Shown: positions 8,710-18,552, numbered from the stretch's first letter. The stretch is DNA of 64,000 nt from CAYIBZ01 sp964361795 (GCA_964361795.1 CAYIBZ010000002.1:11331-75330), one strand, 5' to 3'. Notes: generated by a model from the sequence alone, not told the origin. A program made the numbers and translations.

Positions 8710-10019
8710 GCGAGCTCATTTTTAATTATTTGTTCCAATAAATCAACGTTTCGCTTGTAGGAAAAACCGTCCCTGAAGGGGAAATAAATAGCGGCCAACT
8801 TTTTTCTTTTTTCGGCGTCTTTATCCGGGTTATCCAAATACTCATTGATCGCCTCGGCCAGCTCCAGCTTGCCGTTGTTGATTAGCTGGACGGCTTTGGC
8901 TTCTACTAAGGGAAAGTAGTGATTTAGCTCAAAACTTTTTAAACTCGGCTCGTAATAATTGATTACGGGCTTATCGAAGAGCATTGCTTCCAGAGAAATA
9001 GTTGAAGAATAATTAATATTCAAATCTGAATATGAGATTAAATATTTCAAATTTACTAGATCGTCGTCAGATAACATTTTTTCTGGTCGATCCAAATAAA
9101 CATCTTTGATGTCGGAAAATTTTTTATAACGATTCGGAGATGCCAACGGATGGACACGAATCAGAATATTAGTATAAGGAATCTTGCTTTCATCACGAAG
9201 ATCGATCAACTGATGAATGAAAGCTTCTTCAAAAAAATGATTTTTTTGCGTAGTATACAAAATGGTTTTATATTTCGGATTTAGATTTTTGCTTCTTAAA
9301 AAATTTCCCCTAGTGATGGCTTTTTCTTCTTTCGTCACATAATAGTCATAGCGCATTGGACCGCTCACAAATACACGGTCCGGCAGAAAATTATGAATAC
9401 GAATGGCCTCTTGGCGCATCGGTTCATGCCAAGCTATTAAATATTTAGTCGGTCGAACTCTTGTTGATCGAGTTGTTAGATTATCCCAGCCGCAATTAAC
9501 AGCCACCGTAGGTATGCCAGCCTTGTTAGATAATAGAATCGCCTCGGCCTCGAAATTATTTAGCCCCGGAGTTGATGTTAAAACCAAATCTGGTTTATAT
9601 TGCTTCGTATAATTCAAAAATTCTGGCAATCCTTTGACTAAAAAACTTTCGATTTTGTATAAAAACCGGCTGGTGATCAACCAACCGAACGGAGCTGAAA
9701 TAATTCGTAATAAAGTTTTACTACCGTCTTGACCTCTACGATTTCTAAGATGTCTGGTAGTTGTCAAATGATCAAATTCCCGAGTGCAAGAAAACCGCAG
9801 GAATTTCATTATGTCCAGTAACTTCTGATTTCTAATCTGCCAACGAATATAGGAAATGTTGGAATGTTTTCGATAACCAAAATCAGACGCCGTTTCGTCG
9901 TTGGCGTGATTAGTGAAAACTACTACTTTGAACTTGGAAGCCAGATAAGATAAGTACTGCGTTTTAAGTAAATCTCCAATAAAAGTCGGCTTGTCAACGA
10001 ATAAAAATACGGTTTTCAT
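8706..10019 (-). CDS. GT-B-like putative glycosyltransferase, WDN-TT family copy 1
   Basis: A 437-residue soluble protein, one of four related proteins in this window. It starts MKTVFLF and carries WDNLTT at 178-183, then VFVSGPMRYDYY, a basic LNPKYKTI stretch and a C-terminal NYSSTISLEAMLFDKP segment. That last motif resembles the donor-binding end of GT-B enzymes such as CDP-glycerol transferases and UDP-GlcNAc 2-epimerases. A sugar or polyol-phosphate transferase is the best guess, with no substrate evidence. The stop overlaps the nucleotidyltransferase start. Upstream, TATAGT-like boxes lie within about 25 bases of the ATG. Confidence 0.6.
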   Translation of the reverse strand: MKTVFLFVDKPTFIGDLLKTQYLSYLASKFKVVVFTNHANDETASDFGYRKHSNISYIRWQIRNQKLLDIMKFLRFSCTREFDHLTTTRHLRNRRGQDGSKTLLRIISAPFGWLITSRFLYKIESFLVKGLPEFLNYTKQYKPDLVLTSTPGLNNFEAEAILLSNKAGIPTVAVNCGWDNLTTRSTRVRPTKYLIAWHEPMRQEAIRIHNFLPDRVFVSGPMRYDYYVTKEEKAITRGNFLRSKNLNPKYKTILYTTQKNHFFEEAFIHQLIDLRDESKIPYTNILIRVHPLASPNRYKKFSDIKDVYLDRPEKMLSDDDLVNLKYLISYSDLNINYSSTISLEAMLFDKPVINYYEPSLKSFELNHYFPLVEAKAVQLINNGKLELAEAINEYLDNPDKDAEKRKKLAAIYFPFRDGFSYKRNVDLLEQIIKNELA

Positions 10020-10061
10020 TTAATTAACTATACAACTATATTATCAGATGCCTCGTTTCAA

Positions 10062-10085
10062 TAAAAAATCCCCGTTAAACGGGGA
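10062..10085 (-). terminator. rho-independent terminator after the Gfo/Idh gene
   Basis: A hairpin with arms CCCCGTT and AACGGGG (10070-10084) overlaps the stop codon of the gene ending at 10075. On the minus strand it is followed by ATTTTTTATT. Confidence 0.75.
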
Positions 10086-11061
10086 CTGGAAGTTTCTTCA
10101 ACCAACTCTGATGGCAAGTGCTTAGAACTTTTACAACCTCGAATCCTTCGGAGAAACCCGTTTCCACTGGCTTACCTTCTATGATAGCGTAAAAAAATTC
10201 ATTCAACTCTTCCTCAATCGCATCCACAAATGCAATCTCCATTAACATTGGTTTAGATGGCGTCTTTGCCCAATCTCGTCCAATTCGTAAAAATAAAGAA
10301 TCGCGGTTCAGGTAAATGACTCCATCGGTTCCAGAGATGATGCAATATTTTTCACTCGGAACATTGTAGTTAGCTTGCAAAAATACGGCCGCTCCGTTTG
10401 CTAATCGCGCCAAGACAGCGTTGCAATCCGGCGCCTCTGTTTTGTCAGACAAGTTTTCGATCATGGCGTAAACAGATTCGATGCGTCCAAAGAGATAATG
10501 GATCGTATCAATACAATGGCTTCCCAGGGTAATCAACGGTCCATCTTTATGTCTCGCCGCGCTAAAACGCCAATCGCCAGGCTTAGTATTGTAAGCGCCG
10601 CCATGAGAAAAATTAAAATTAACATTGACTAATTTACCGATAACATTATCATCCAACAGCGCCTTTATACGCCGGAAACCTGCTTCCCGTCTTTGGTTGT
10701 GGCCAACCATGAAAACTTTTTTATTAGCTACGGCCAACTCTCGCAAAACTAATGCTTGCGAAAAATCGTCTACCATCGGCTTTTCCACAAAAATGTGGTG
10801 GCGTCCAAGTTGCAATAAACGCCGCAACAAACCGAAATGCTGATCGTTTGGAGTCGCGATTATGAATGCTTCAATATCGGGATCATTGCAAACTGCCGAA
10901 AGATCCGATAATCCCAATGGGCCATAAAATTGTGCTTTCTTTTGATCAGGATGATATAAATATTTAACATGCCAACGATTCAGTTTCTGAAGATAACTGT
11001 AAATATGTTTGCCAAAATTACCAAAACCAGCTAAACAAATACCGATTTTTTTATCACCCAT
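10075..11061 (-). CDS. Gfo/Idh/MocA family oxidoreductase
   Basis: A 328-residue NAD(P)-dependent oxidoreductase with GFGNFG at 12-17, the FVEKPM motif near 96 and GSHCIDTIHYLFG in the catalytic half. It is only distantly like the Gfo/Idh protein at 4858. The ATG is preceded by GAGGG four bases away, a clear ribosome binding site, unlike most genes here. It follows the SPASM radical SAM gene by 12 bases and ends in a terminator, so the pair forms its own transcription unit. A role in making an unusual sugar or cyclitol is inferred from context. Confidence 0.85.
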   Translation of the reverse strand: MGDKKIGICLAGFGNFGKHIYSYLQKLNRWHVKYLYHPDQKKAQFYGPLGLSDLSAVCNDPDIEAFIIATPNDQHFGLLRRLLQLGRHHIFVEKPMVDDFSQALVLRELAVANKKVFMVGHNQRREAGFRRIKALLDDNVIGKLVNVNFNFSHGGAYNTKPGDWRFSAARHKDGPLITLGSHCIDTIHYLFGRIESVYAMIENLSDKTEAPDCNAVLARLANGAAVFLQANYNVPSEKYCIISGTDGVIYLNRDSLFLRIGRDWAKTPSKPMLMEIAFVDAIEEELNEFFYAIIEGKPVETGFSEGFEVVKVLSTCHQSWLKKLPVPV

Positions 11062-11073
11062 GATGCCCTCAAT

Positions 11074-12369
11074 CTAGTAACCAGTGCAACCATTGCAGGG
11101 ATAACAAGTATTTTTCTTGCCATTTAGATGAGCAATGCGAATCTTCATCATCTTAGGACCTTTCCAAATATTATACAGAGATTCTTGGTAAGCGTTCCCT
11201 ACTCGCAAAAAGCTCAGATAATCATCTTCGCATGGATTAACGGTACCGTCACACCAAATGTAAAGCCGGTCAAACAAAACTTTGCATTGGGTCATAGGAC
11301 ACAGATTTTTATGACTCTTATCGGCATTCAACTGATAAATACTGCCTGATTGTTCGCCACGGGCATTTTTTGCGGTAAATTCATCAACTAGCGGCTCCCA
11401 AAGTTTCCGAGCCGCTTCCGGATCTTGGCTTTCCTGGAAAAGTGTCATCGAAATTCTAGAACGAACAGTTGTATTAGGAAATTCCCGCTCTCTTATTTCG
11501 TTAAACATTTTAATGTTGGAGATCACTTTTTCAAAACTTGCGCCGATTCTAATTGCTTCAAAACCTTCTTTATCAGACGCATCTACTGAAAAAACCACCG
11601 TTAGGGGCGCGCCGATCGATAGCCACTCTCGTACCATTTTCTCCGACATTGTCATTGCGTTAGTATTAAACTTAATGTCTAAGATCCCTTTTTGATGGGC
11701 ATAGCGCAACATCTCGGTAAAATGTCGATTCAAAGTTGGTTCACCGCGGCCAGCGAATACCACCGCACAAAGATTGTGCTGAGCCGCCTCATCAATCAGT
11801 TTGACGTATAAATCCCAATCCATAGCTTTTTTTGGAGATGCCTTAATTTCCTTTTGTAAAACCGGATCAGATTGGTAACACATCGTACACATCAAATTGC
11901 AGGCTAAGGCCGATTCAATGTAAAGAACCATTGGGAAATCGGCTACTTTGTATTCCTTTGGATAAGTTTTTATCTTGTAACGGTAAACTAAATAGCGTAG
12001 GGCTTGAACCGGATCAACCGCTAAATGATTCAGTGCTACTTCTACTTCGCTAAGAGCTAAAGAAAATCCTTGAGTATCACGACCCGCTTCATCGCAACTG
12101 GAAAAATCATAGTTTTTTAAATAAGACATAATTGCCAACAAGATAGCCGCCTCAGGATGGATTCGATTCTCAAGCTCGTCCTTAATAGCCGCAATTAAAC
12201 GGTCAACGGTTTCCTGGCTGACAACAATAGAATAACGATTTACTCGATGATGGACGCCTCCATGACTCTGAGACCAATCAAAAATTTCTATCGCCCGTTT
12301 ATCGTGTTCGGCCAAGACGCGCTCTCTCGATTCGCTGATCACTTTCCCATTCGGAATGCCGTTAGTCAT
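11074..12369 (-). CDS. radical SAM protein with SPASM-like C-terminus
   Basis: A 431-residue radical SAM enzyme. The [4Fe-4S] motif is Cys157, Cys161 and Cys164 (ACNLMCTMC). The C-terminus carries further cysteines in LCPMTQCK, WCDGTVNPCEDD and TCYPCNGCTGY, arranged like a SPASM auxiliary cluster domain. The first 145 residues are not a domain I recognise. SPASM proteins modify peptides or carry out dehydrogenations and epimerisations. Here the neighbours point to sugar chemistry, but the substrate is unknown. The ATG follows a strong TGAGGTGA ribosome binding site. It is divergent from the B12-binding radical SAM gene at 12532. Confidence 0.85.
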   Translation of the reverse strand: MTNGIPNGKVISESRERVLAEHDKRAIEIFDWSQSHGGVHHRVNRYSIVVSQETVDRLIAAIKDELENRIHPEAAILLAIMSYLKNYDFSSCDEAGRDTQGFSLALSEVEVALNHLAVDPVQALRYLVYRYKIKTYPKEYKVADFPMVLYIESALACNLMCTMCYQSDPVLQKEIKASPKKAMDWDLYVKLIDEAAQHNLCAVVFAGRGEPTLNRHFTEMLRYAHQKGILDIKFNTNAMTMSEKMVREWLSIGAPLTVVFSVDASDKEGFEAIRIGASFEKVISNIKMFNEIREREFPNTTVRSRISMTLFQESQDPEAARKLWEPLVDEFTAKNARGEQSGSIYQLNADKSHKNLCPMTQCKVLFDRLYIWCDGTVNPCEDDYLSFLRVGNAYQESLYNIWKGPKMMKIRIAHLNGKKNTCYPCNGCTGY

Positions 12370-12461
12370 TATTCACCTCATTCAAAGATCTGACCCAATG
12401 ATACTAAGAAAAAACCCTATTGTCTAGACAGTTGCAATGTTTCAACGTCTTGAAAACGATT

Positions 12462-12490
12462 TTGAAAAAAATGGCTTAATGCGCTAATAT
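12462..12490 (+). promoter_or_regulatory. sigma70-type promoter for the B12 radical SAM gene
   Basis: TTGAAA at 12462-12467 and TAATAT at 12485-12490 with a 17-base spacer, 41 bases before the ATG at 12532. AGGGG at about 12521 serves as the ribosome binding site. A 10-base palindrome, TGTCTAGACA, lies at 12421-12430 between the divergent genes and could be an operator. Confidence 0.6.
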
Positions 12491-12531
12491 ATCTCACAGG
12501 CTCTTTGACAATGTTTTGATAGGGGAAACTG

Positions 12532-14592
12532 ATGGACAAAAAAATCACCTACGTCGGCGATCTTACGCATACTCGACAAACTGTGGCGCTCAACACAATG
12601 CCATTTCCCGTCGGATGCCTGATTAGTTATGCGAAAAAATTCGAACCGATCAATCAGGCCTATGAGTTTAAAATCTTCAAATATCCGACAAAACTCTCAG
12701 AATCGCTGTTGACGCGGCTTCCAGACATTGTCTGCTTCAGCAATTATTGCTGGAATTTTGACCTTAGTTATCAGTTCGCCGAACGGATTAAAAAGAACCG
12801 TCCAAAAGTCATCGTCATATTGGGCGGACCGAATTATCCTACAGATCAGTCGGAACAACAAGAATTCTTTTTAAAACATCCGGCAATTGACTTTTACGCC
12901 TATAAGGAAAGTGAAATTGCATTCTCCGAACTCTTATTGAAACTGGTGGAAAACGAATTTAACGTTGAAGCGGTCAAACGCATCAATCCACGCGGCTGCC
13001 ACTTTCTTCTTAATGGTCAGATAGTTTCCAGCGAGCCGGCGGAACGAATCCGTAATCTTGATGAAATCCCATCACCGTATCTTACTGGTTTAATGGATGA
13101 ATTTTTCGATCCAGTCTTAATTCCTATCATCCAAACTAACCGTGGTTGCCCTTTCGCCTGTACCTTCTGCGTGGAAGGTCTAAATTACTATAGCAAGGTA
13201 AACAAACGTTCAGTGGACGTAGTATATAAAGAACTGTGCTATATAGCGGAACGACTGGCGCCGGCGGTGCACGATCTTCATATCACCGATTCTAATTTCG
13301 GAATGTATAAAGAAGATGAGGCTATCGGCGAGGCTATTGCCAAAGTTCAGGAAAAATACGGCTGGCCGCTTTATATCCATGTAGCGACTGGCAAAAATCA
13401 AAAAGAGCGTGTGCTGAAAGTGGCAAAGACTATTAACGGCGCACTGCGTTTAGCCGGCTCCGTTCAATCTCTAACCGAAAAAGTTCTGGAAAACATTAAA
13501 CGGAATAATATTTCAGCCAGTGGGTTGATGGAATTGGCAAAAAAGGCCAATGAACTGGGGGCTAACTCTTATTCGGAGATCATTACCTGTTTGCCGGGAG
13601 AAACAAGAGAAAGCCATTTTCGAACCATCGAAACTGTGGTGAATGCTGGGTTTAAATGGGTGCGCATCTATCAGTTGATGATGCTGATGGGCGTGGAAAT
13701 GTCCGATTTAGCTACTCGTGAAAAGTTCGGAATGAAAACCAAATTCCGGATTTTGCCGCGCTGTTTTGGCGATTATGATTTCCAAAACCAGGATCCGATC
13801 CTCAGCGGAGAAATAGAAGAAATCTGTGTTGCCACAAACGATATTACTTTTGAAGAATACCTGGAGAGCCGGCTCTTTCATCTAGCCGTAGAAATTTTCT
13901 ATAGCGATAGTATTTCCGCGGAACTGGTGGAATTTCTCAAACTCAATGGAATTTCCGTTTATCAATGGCTGAAATTCATCCACGACCATCGCGATACCTT
14001 CCCGGAAGAAATTAAAAAGCTCTATCAGCAATTTTATCAGGAAACCAGAAGCGAACTTTGGGATTCCAAAGAATCATTGGAAAGATTTGTTCGAGATCGT
14101 GAGGTAATTAAAAAATATGTTTCCGGAGAATATGGTAGTAATCTGATCTTCAAATACAAAGCGCTAGCAATGACTAAGCACTTTACCGATATTAATTCAG
14201 TTGGCTTTGAAGCAGCGCGAAGCCTCCTTTTCGAAGTCAAACCAGAAGCATTTAAATGCTATGCCAAGTATCTGACCGACCTCCAACGCTACACTGATTG
14301 CCGAAAAACTGATATCTTCAATACTCAGCTAAGCTTTACCGAAAAATTTGATTATGATTTTAAAGAATTGGAGCGCAAAGGATTCGCCATATTGCCCGAT
14401 GAAACCCTCCGTCCTGCCGGAATCCTGCTGCAATTTGCCTGCACTAATTGGCAAATGAAGATCGTTGATGATGGCTTCCGGCAATACGGAACAACAACTA
14501 TTGGAATCAGTCGAATGCTCAGTAAAGTCTTCGTTGCTAAACTTTATAGAGAAGTAAGTTATGCACAGCCTAACGAATTGTTGCACCGATAA
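12532..14592 (+). CDS. B12-binding-domain radical SAM protein
   Basis: A 686-residue enzyme with an N-terminal cobalamin-binding-like Rossmann region (VILGGPNYPT near 95-104, DFYAYKESE near 120) and then a radical SAM core with Cys206, Cys210 and Cys213 (RGCPFACTFC). The remaining 300 residues are helical with no family I can name. Class B radical SAM enzymes of this layout methylate unreactive carbons or rearrange sugars and lipids. It is one of the few plus-strand genes, with a good promoter, an AGGGG ribosome binding site and its own terminator. It stands back to back with another radical SAM gene, so both may act on the same substrate. Confidence 0.85.
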   Translation: MDKKITYVGDLTHTRQTVALNTMPFPVGCLISYAKKFEPINQAYEFKIFKYPTKLSESLLTRLPDIVCFSNYCWNFDLSYQFAERIKKNRPKVIVILGGPNYPTDQSEQQEFFLKHPAIDFYAYKESEIAFSELLLKLVENEFNVEAVKRINPRGCHFLLNGQIVSSEPAERIRNLDEIPSPYLTGLMDEFFDPVLIPIIQTNRGCPFACTFCVEGLNYYSKVNKRSVDVVYKELCYIAERLAPAVHDLHITDSNFGMYKEDEAIGEAIAKVQEKYGWPLYIHVATGKNQKERVLKVAKTINGALRLAGSVQSLTEKVLENIKRNNISASGLMELAKKANELGANSYSEIITCLPGETRESHFRTIETVVNAGFKWVRIYQLMMLMGVEMSDLATREKFGMKTKFRILPRCFGDYDFQNQDPILSGEIEEICVATNDITFEEYLESRLFHLAVEIFYSDSISAELVEFLKLNGISVYQWLKFIHDHRDTFPEEIKKLYQQFYQETRSELWDSKESLERFVRDREVIKKYVSGEYGSNLIFKYKALAMTKHFTDINSVGFEAARSLLFEVKPEAFKCYAKYLTDLQRYTDCRKTDIFNTQLSFTEKFDYDFKELERKGFAILPDETLRPAGILLQFACTNWQMKIVDDGFRQYGTTTIGISRMLSKVFVAKLYREVSYAQPNELLHR

Positions 14593-14600
14593 AAAAATTA

Positions 14601-14624
14601 AGCCCCTTCCTTGGGGCTATTTTT
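14601..14624. terminator. bidirectional rho-independent terminator
   Basis: AGCCCC and GGGGCT arms (14601-14617) with a six-base loop, followed by ATTTTTAT on the plus strand and, read the other way, by TTAATTTTTTT. It separates the convergent B12 radical SAM gene and the deacetylase gene. Confidence 0.8.
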
Positions 14625-14629
14625 ATAGT

Positions 14630-15532
14630 TTAATTAAACTCTAAGAGATCATTCGCGTCGTAACGAGGAATAAAAAATTTGCTATCTTGAGCTGTAATCG
14701 AACGCCGATCAATAGTAACTGCGTATCGAAAACCAGCTCTATCTAATAGTTCGACGGCTTCCGCCGCATAACGACCATGCGGATAGGAAAAAACATCTAC
14801 TTCTTTTCTTAAAAGATCGTCCAATTTTTTTTTAGAATTCCGTAAATCAATTAACGCGTCATTCATGGACAATAGCTCAAAAGAATTATGGTTATGTGAA
14901 TGGCTGCCAATTGCCATACCTTGGGAAGCCAACTTTTTAACCTCATTAGAATTCATAAACAAAATCCGGCATAAATTATTTTCGTCTAAATTGAATTTTT
15001 TAAAATAAAAATCTAAAAATTTCTCCCTAACGGCATCTGGCAAAATAATCATCGTCTCTTTAAAATTATTTGTCAGCATATCTCCATGTTTACGACGAAA
15101 ATCGATGCTATGATCTTTCGGAATCGCATAGCTTTCGCCCGCCCAATTATTAAAAAGATCGATTAATTCTTCTGGGGAGGAACGAGAAAATAGCACGTGG
15201 AGTTTATGAGTCAGTGACACCTTAAATTCAAAAGTAGAGGTGATAATAAAAAAAGTCCCGGTAGCGCTATATTTTTTCAAAATCGGCAAGGCATTTTCGA
15301 AATTATCTTTGAAACCGTCATCAAAGGTAAGCGCACAAAACTTACCATCTACCCCGTTTTTAGCCGCTTCATAAACCTCTGAAACAGAAACAATTTTAAA
15401 ATTTTCCGATAACAATTTTATCTGCCGGTCAAATTCGGCAATTGGGCAGGGATGAATACCTAACCAATCAGGACTGGGGTCACGAACATAGTGATAATTG
15501 ACCACTATATATCGGTCGTTTAAAGCCGGCAT
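14630..15532 (-). CDS. polysaccharide deacetylase (NodB-like)
   Basis: A 300-residue carbohydrate esterase family 4 protein. The metal and catalytic motif TFDDGFKDN begins at 69 (Asp71-Asp72) and the second motif is GSHSHNHNSF near 214-223. The family removes N- or O-acetyl groups from glycans through a bound metal ion. No signal peptide is visible, so it may act on lipid-linked intermediates in the cytoplasm or be a variant with another role. The start overlaps the end of the GT-B-like gene by 13 bases. Confidence 0.85.
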   Translation of the reverse strand: MPALNDRYIVVNYHYVRDPSPDWLGIHPCPIAEFDRQIKLLSENFKIVSVSEVYEAAKNGVDGKFCALTFDDGFKDNFENALPILKKYSATGTFFIITSTFEFKVSLTHKLHVLFSRSSPEELIDLFNNWAGESYAIPKDHSIDFRRKHGDMLTNNFKETMIILPDAVREKFLDFYFKKFNLDENNLCRILFMNSNEVKKLASQGMAIGSHSHNHNSFELLSMNDALIDLRNSKKKLDDLLRKEVDVFSYPHGRYAAEAVELLDRAGFRYAVTIDRRSITAQDSKFFIPRYDANDLLEFN

Positions 15533-16851
15533 TTTTCAATTAAATCTACGCTTCTTCTATAAGATTGTCCATCGGTGAATTCAGCATAATTATGGACAAC
15601 CCACTCTCTTGCCTCACTATCCAACGAGGGATTCTCTAAGTACATATTAATAAATTTCGGCAAGTCGGCATCTTCTTTGGCCAATCTTATCGCTCCGCTT
15701 TGGAAAATCGGCCGGTAATGCTCAAAGTCATAGGCTAGAGCAAATCGGTCAATGAATCCAATATTAATAATCGGCTTGTTAAACACGCAGGCCTCAATGG
15801 AAATAGTTGATGCATAATTAATATTCAAATCAGTGTATTCTAAAGAACGTTTCAAATTAAATAAATCGTCAATATTCATTTCTGTCTCGCCATCAAAATT
15901 TTTTCCGGCTCTTTCTATGCAAAGGTCTGGAACATTAAAAAATTCCTGATAGTTTTCGTAGATGTCTAAGGGGTGAATCCTGATAAAAAAGTTTACATAT
16001 GGAATTTTTCTAGCGTCACGCAATGAAATCAAATCACGAATATATTTTTTTTGAAAAGGGTAGGCCTTAGTAACCGTAGTGTGGAAAATGGTTTTATAAT
16101 CTGGGTTGAGTCCCTTAGATTTAAGAAAAGTGTCCCGGCCGGGATTATTTTTATCCTCAATAAAATAAGGATCAAAACGAGGCGCTCCGGATACAAAAAC
16201 CTTATCCGGGGAATACTTATGAATCGTCTCTGCTTCTTTTTTCATAATCGTATTCCAGGCAATCAAAAAATCCGTTTTTCTAATGTGTTTAGCGTTAGTG
16301 GTGAGGTTGTCCCAACTAAAATCTACAGCCACTGTGGTTAACTTCAATCTTTTGGCGAATGTAATTAATTCAGCTTCCCAAGAATCAAAACCGGGAGTGG
16401 AAACAATTAAATGGTCAGGATGGTATTGGTTTGCCAATTCAAAAAAGCTTTTAGACTTAGGCAACAACCAAGATTCAAGTTTCGTGAAAAAATTTGCGGT
16501 TAAAAATCGAGAAAACGGACGACCAAAAAAGCGTAAAATTCTCCGTTTCCTGTTCTTTAAATAATTGGGACGCTTATACCAATGTTGCAGTGACCTCAGA
16601 TAATCAAATTCGTTCACTAAGCTGATTCTTAGAAGTTTAAAAAAAATCCAAAAATTAGGATTCTCCAAATTTTTGCGAACATAAACAATTGTGGGCGTTT
16701 TGTAGTAATTCAAATGAGTCGCCGCTTCAGGGTCTAAAAAGGGCGCGAGAACCACTACTCGATATTTTTGAGAAAGATATTTTAAGTATTCGGTCCTAAG
16801 AAGATCTCCGCTGGCAACAAAATTAGGGATCGCTAAAAAAACTGTTTTCAT
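15520..16851 (-). CDS. GT-B-like putative glycosyltransferase, WDN-TT family copy 2
   Basis: A 443-residue paralogue of the protein at 8706, with similar opening (MKTVFLAIPN), the WDNLTT motif starting at 180, VFVSGAPRFDPYF, LNPDYKTIFHTT and NYASTISIEACVFNKP near the C-terminus. This is the copy most similar to copy 1. It overlaps the dehydrogenase before it by four bases (ATGA) and the deacetylase after it by 13 bases, so the three genes form a translationally coupled set. No substrate can be assigned. Confidence 0.6.
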   Translation of the reverse strand: MKTVFLAIPNFVASGDLLRTEYLKYLSQKYRVVVLAPFLDPEAATHLNYYKTPTIVYVRKNLENPNFWIFFKLLRISLVNEFDYLRSLQHWYKRPNYLKNRKRRILRFFGRPFSRFLTANFFTKLESWLLPKSKSFFELANQYHPDHLIVSTPGFDSWEAELITFAKRLKLTTVAVDFSWDNLTTNAKHIRKTDFLIAWNTIMKKEAETIHKYSPDKVFVSGAPRFDPYFIEDKNNPGRDTFLKSKGLNPDYKTIFHTTVTKAYPFQKKYIRDLISLRDARKIPYVNFFIRIHPLDIYENYQEFFNVPDLCIERAGKNFDGETEMNIDDLFNLKRSLEYTDLNINYASTISIEACVFNKPIINIGFIDRFALAYDFEHYRPIFQSGAIRLAKEDADLPKFINMYLENPSLDSEAREWVVHNYAEFTDGQSYRRSVDLIEKCRL

Positions 16852-17807
16852 TTAAACAAATTCTTAATTTCTCTAGCCACCAGGCTGGCTATATAAATTT
16901 GCGTTCTTTCAGTGGCTTCTTGAGTAGCTCCTCCTAGGTGGGGCACAATAAGCAAATTTTCGTAATTTTTTGCGTGTGTCACTAGGGGATTTTTTAATAA
17001 ATGACCGCCATCGGGTGATTCGTCAGATAGCGTATCGACAGCGGCGCCGGCAATCCATTTATTGCGCAAAGCTTTCAAGAGCGCATTTTCATCTGTTATC
17101 TCCCCGCGAGCAGTGTTAATAAATATTGATCCCGATTTCATCATCCTAAAATGTTTATCACCTAACAACTTATAAGTTGTATCATTATAAATTGCGTGCA
17201 AAGAAACAATATCAGACTTTTTTAATAAATTCTCCAATGTTTCTTTCTTAACCCCGCAATAATTCATTTCTGTTCCGCCAATAAAAGGGTCGTAAGCAAC
17301 AACCTTCATGCCAAAAGCAAAACTATAATGAGCAACCATTTTCCCTAATCGGCCAAAGCCAATCAGGCCAATGGTTTTCCCTTGTAATTCCTTACCGCCG
17401 TATTTTTTCCTTTCCCATTCGCCTCTTTTTATTGAATCAAAAGCCCAGGAAATTCTGCGCAACAACGATAAGATTAAAGCCATAGTCTCCTCGGCGGTTG
17501 AAAAAGTTTTCTGGAGCGTAGTGGAATTAGCTTTTATATTCACTACTTTGATGCCGCGTCGGCGGCATTCTTCCAAATCAATATAGCGCAATTGAGTGGT
17601 GCGGGTACCAACTAATCGCAAGCATTTCGCCAGATCTAAAATTGTTTTATCCAACTTTACTTCTAATGCCGTAACAATAACATCAGCTTTGGGTAAATTT
17701 CTAAGAAAAGTTTCACTGGATTGAAAATCAATCACATGCCCCAATTTAGTAAGAACTTTCTTGGCTTTTTCACTAAAGTCCTTCTCGGCAATTAAAATGT
17801 TCGGCAT
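16848..17807 (-). CDS. D-isomer 2-hydroxyacid dehydrogenase
   Basis: A 319-residue NAD-dependent dehydrogenase of the phosphoglycerate dehydrogenase family. The nucleotide motif GFGRLG sits at 150-155, the substrate Arg in INTARGE and the catalytic His in VPHLGGATQEA. No ACT or other regulatory domain is present. Serine synthesis is one option. Its position between the CMP-sugar synthetase and a glycosyltransferase suggests instead a 2-hydroxyacid or deoxy-sugar acid in the glycan pathway. It lies four bases after the cytidylyltransferase gene. Confidence 0.85.
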   Translation of the reverse strand: MPNILIAEKDFSEKAKKVLTKLGHVIDFQSSETFLRNLPKADVIVTALEVKLDKTILDLAKCLRLVGTRTTQLRYIDLEECRRRGIKVVNIKANSTTLQKTFSTAEETMALILSLLRRISWAFDSIKRGEWERKKYGGKELQGKTIGLIGFGRLGKMVAHYSFAFGMKVVAYDPFIGGTEMNYCGVKKETLENLLKKSDIVSLHAIYNDTTYKLLGDKHFRMMKSGSIFINTARGEITDENALLKALRNKWIAGAAVDTLSDESPDGGHLLKNPLVTHAKNYENLLIVPHLGGATQEATERTQIYIASLVAREIKNLFK

Positions 17808-17811
17808 ATTT

Positions 17812-18534
17812 CTATTTTATATTTTCTATTTTTTTCAATAATATTTCTGCTATTTCCCAATCAAAAGCGTCATTTATATCGTGAGCGGTCGCCGGCTCAA
17901 CGGGCAATCCAACACGCTTGCCAACCTCCATTTTATTTTCTTTCAAAAATAAATCCCGTCTAAACCAATAGATGTTTGCAAAAGCGTAACGTTTTGGATC
18001 GGACTGACGCGTTGGATGCCGATAATGCAGTTCCGATTGATCAAATTCTAAAAACCCATCCGAAGTGAGATGACGAATATGATAGGGATGAAATGGTCTT
18101 GGAGTTTCAACAATAGTAATGCCGGAATCAGCTGAATAATGATCTATCAGATTCATAAGATCGTCAATTTGTTTAGTTTGTATAAATGGCGATGTGGGTT
18201 GAATCATTAAAACAAAATCAGGTTGGTAATTTTCTTTTTCTGCTAGCCATTCTAGGGCGTGACGAATGACTGGCAGCATCGACGTTGAATCTTGGGCCAA
18301 CGTCGCCGGTCTTAAAAATGGCGCTTCAGCGCCCCATTTTTTGGCAATTTCTGCGATTTCCTGGTCATCAGTGGTAACAATTACTTTACCAACAAATCGG
18401 CTACGCTTGGCCGCTGCAATGGCATAAGCAATCAATGGTTTTCCGCCCAGCAGACGGATATTTTTTCGCGGCAGAGATTTGGAACCGCCACGCGCTGGAA
18501 TGATCGCCACAAATTTTTTTTGAACAGCGGCCAT
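17812..18534 (-). CDS. acylneuraminate cytidylyltransferase (CMP-sugar synthetase)
   Basis: A 240-residue nucleotidyltransferase with the CTP-binding signature IIPARGGSKSLPRKNI at 11-26 and MIQPTSPF near 129. The family activates nonulosonic acids such as neuraminic, legionaminic or pseudaminic acid with CMP. The hydrolysing 2-epimerase at 19807 fits such a pathway. No NeuB-type synthase is visible in the window, so the sugar acid itself is uncertain. It lies just after the terminator of the sulfoquinovose synthase gene. Confidence 0.85.
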   Translation of the reverse strand: MAAVQKKFVAIIPARGGSKSLPRKNIRLLGGKPLIAYAIAAAKRSRFVGKVIVTTDDQEIAEIAKKWGAEAPFLRPATLAQDSTSMLPVIRHALEWLAEKENYQPDFVLMIQPTSPFIQTKQIDDLMNLIDHYSADSGITIVETPRPFHPYHIRHLTSDGFLEFDQSELHYRHPTRQSDPKRYAFANIYWFRRDLFLKENKMEVGKRVGLPVEPATAHDINDAFDWEIAEILLKKIENIK

Positions 18535-18552
18535 AATATTTTTACAACTAAT

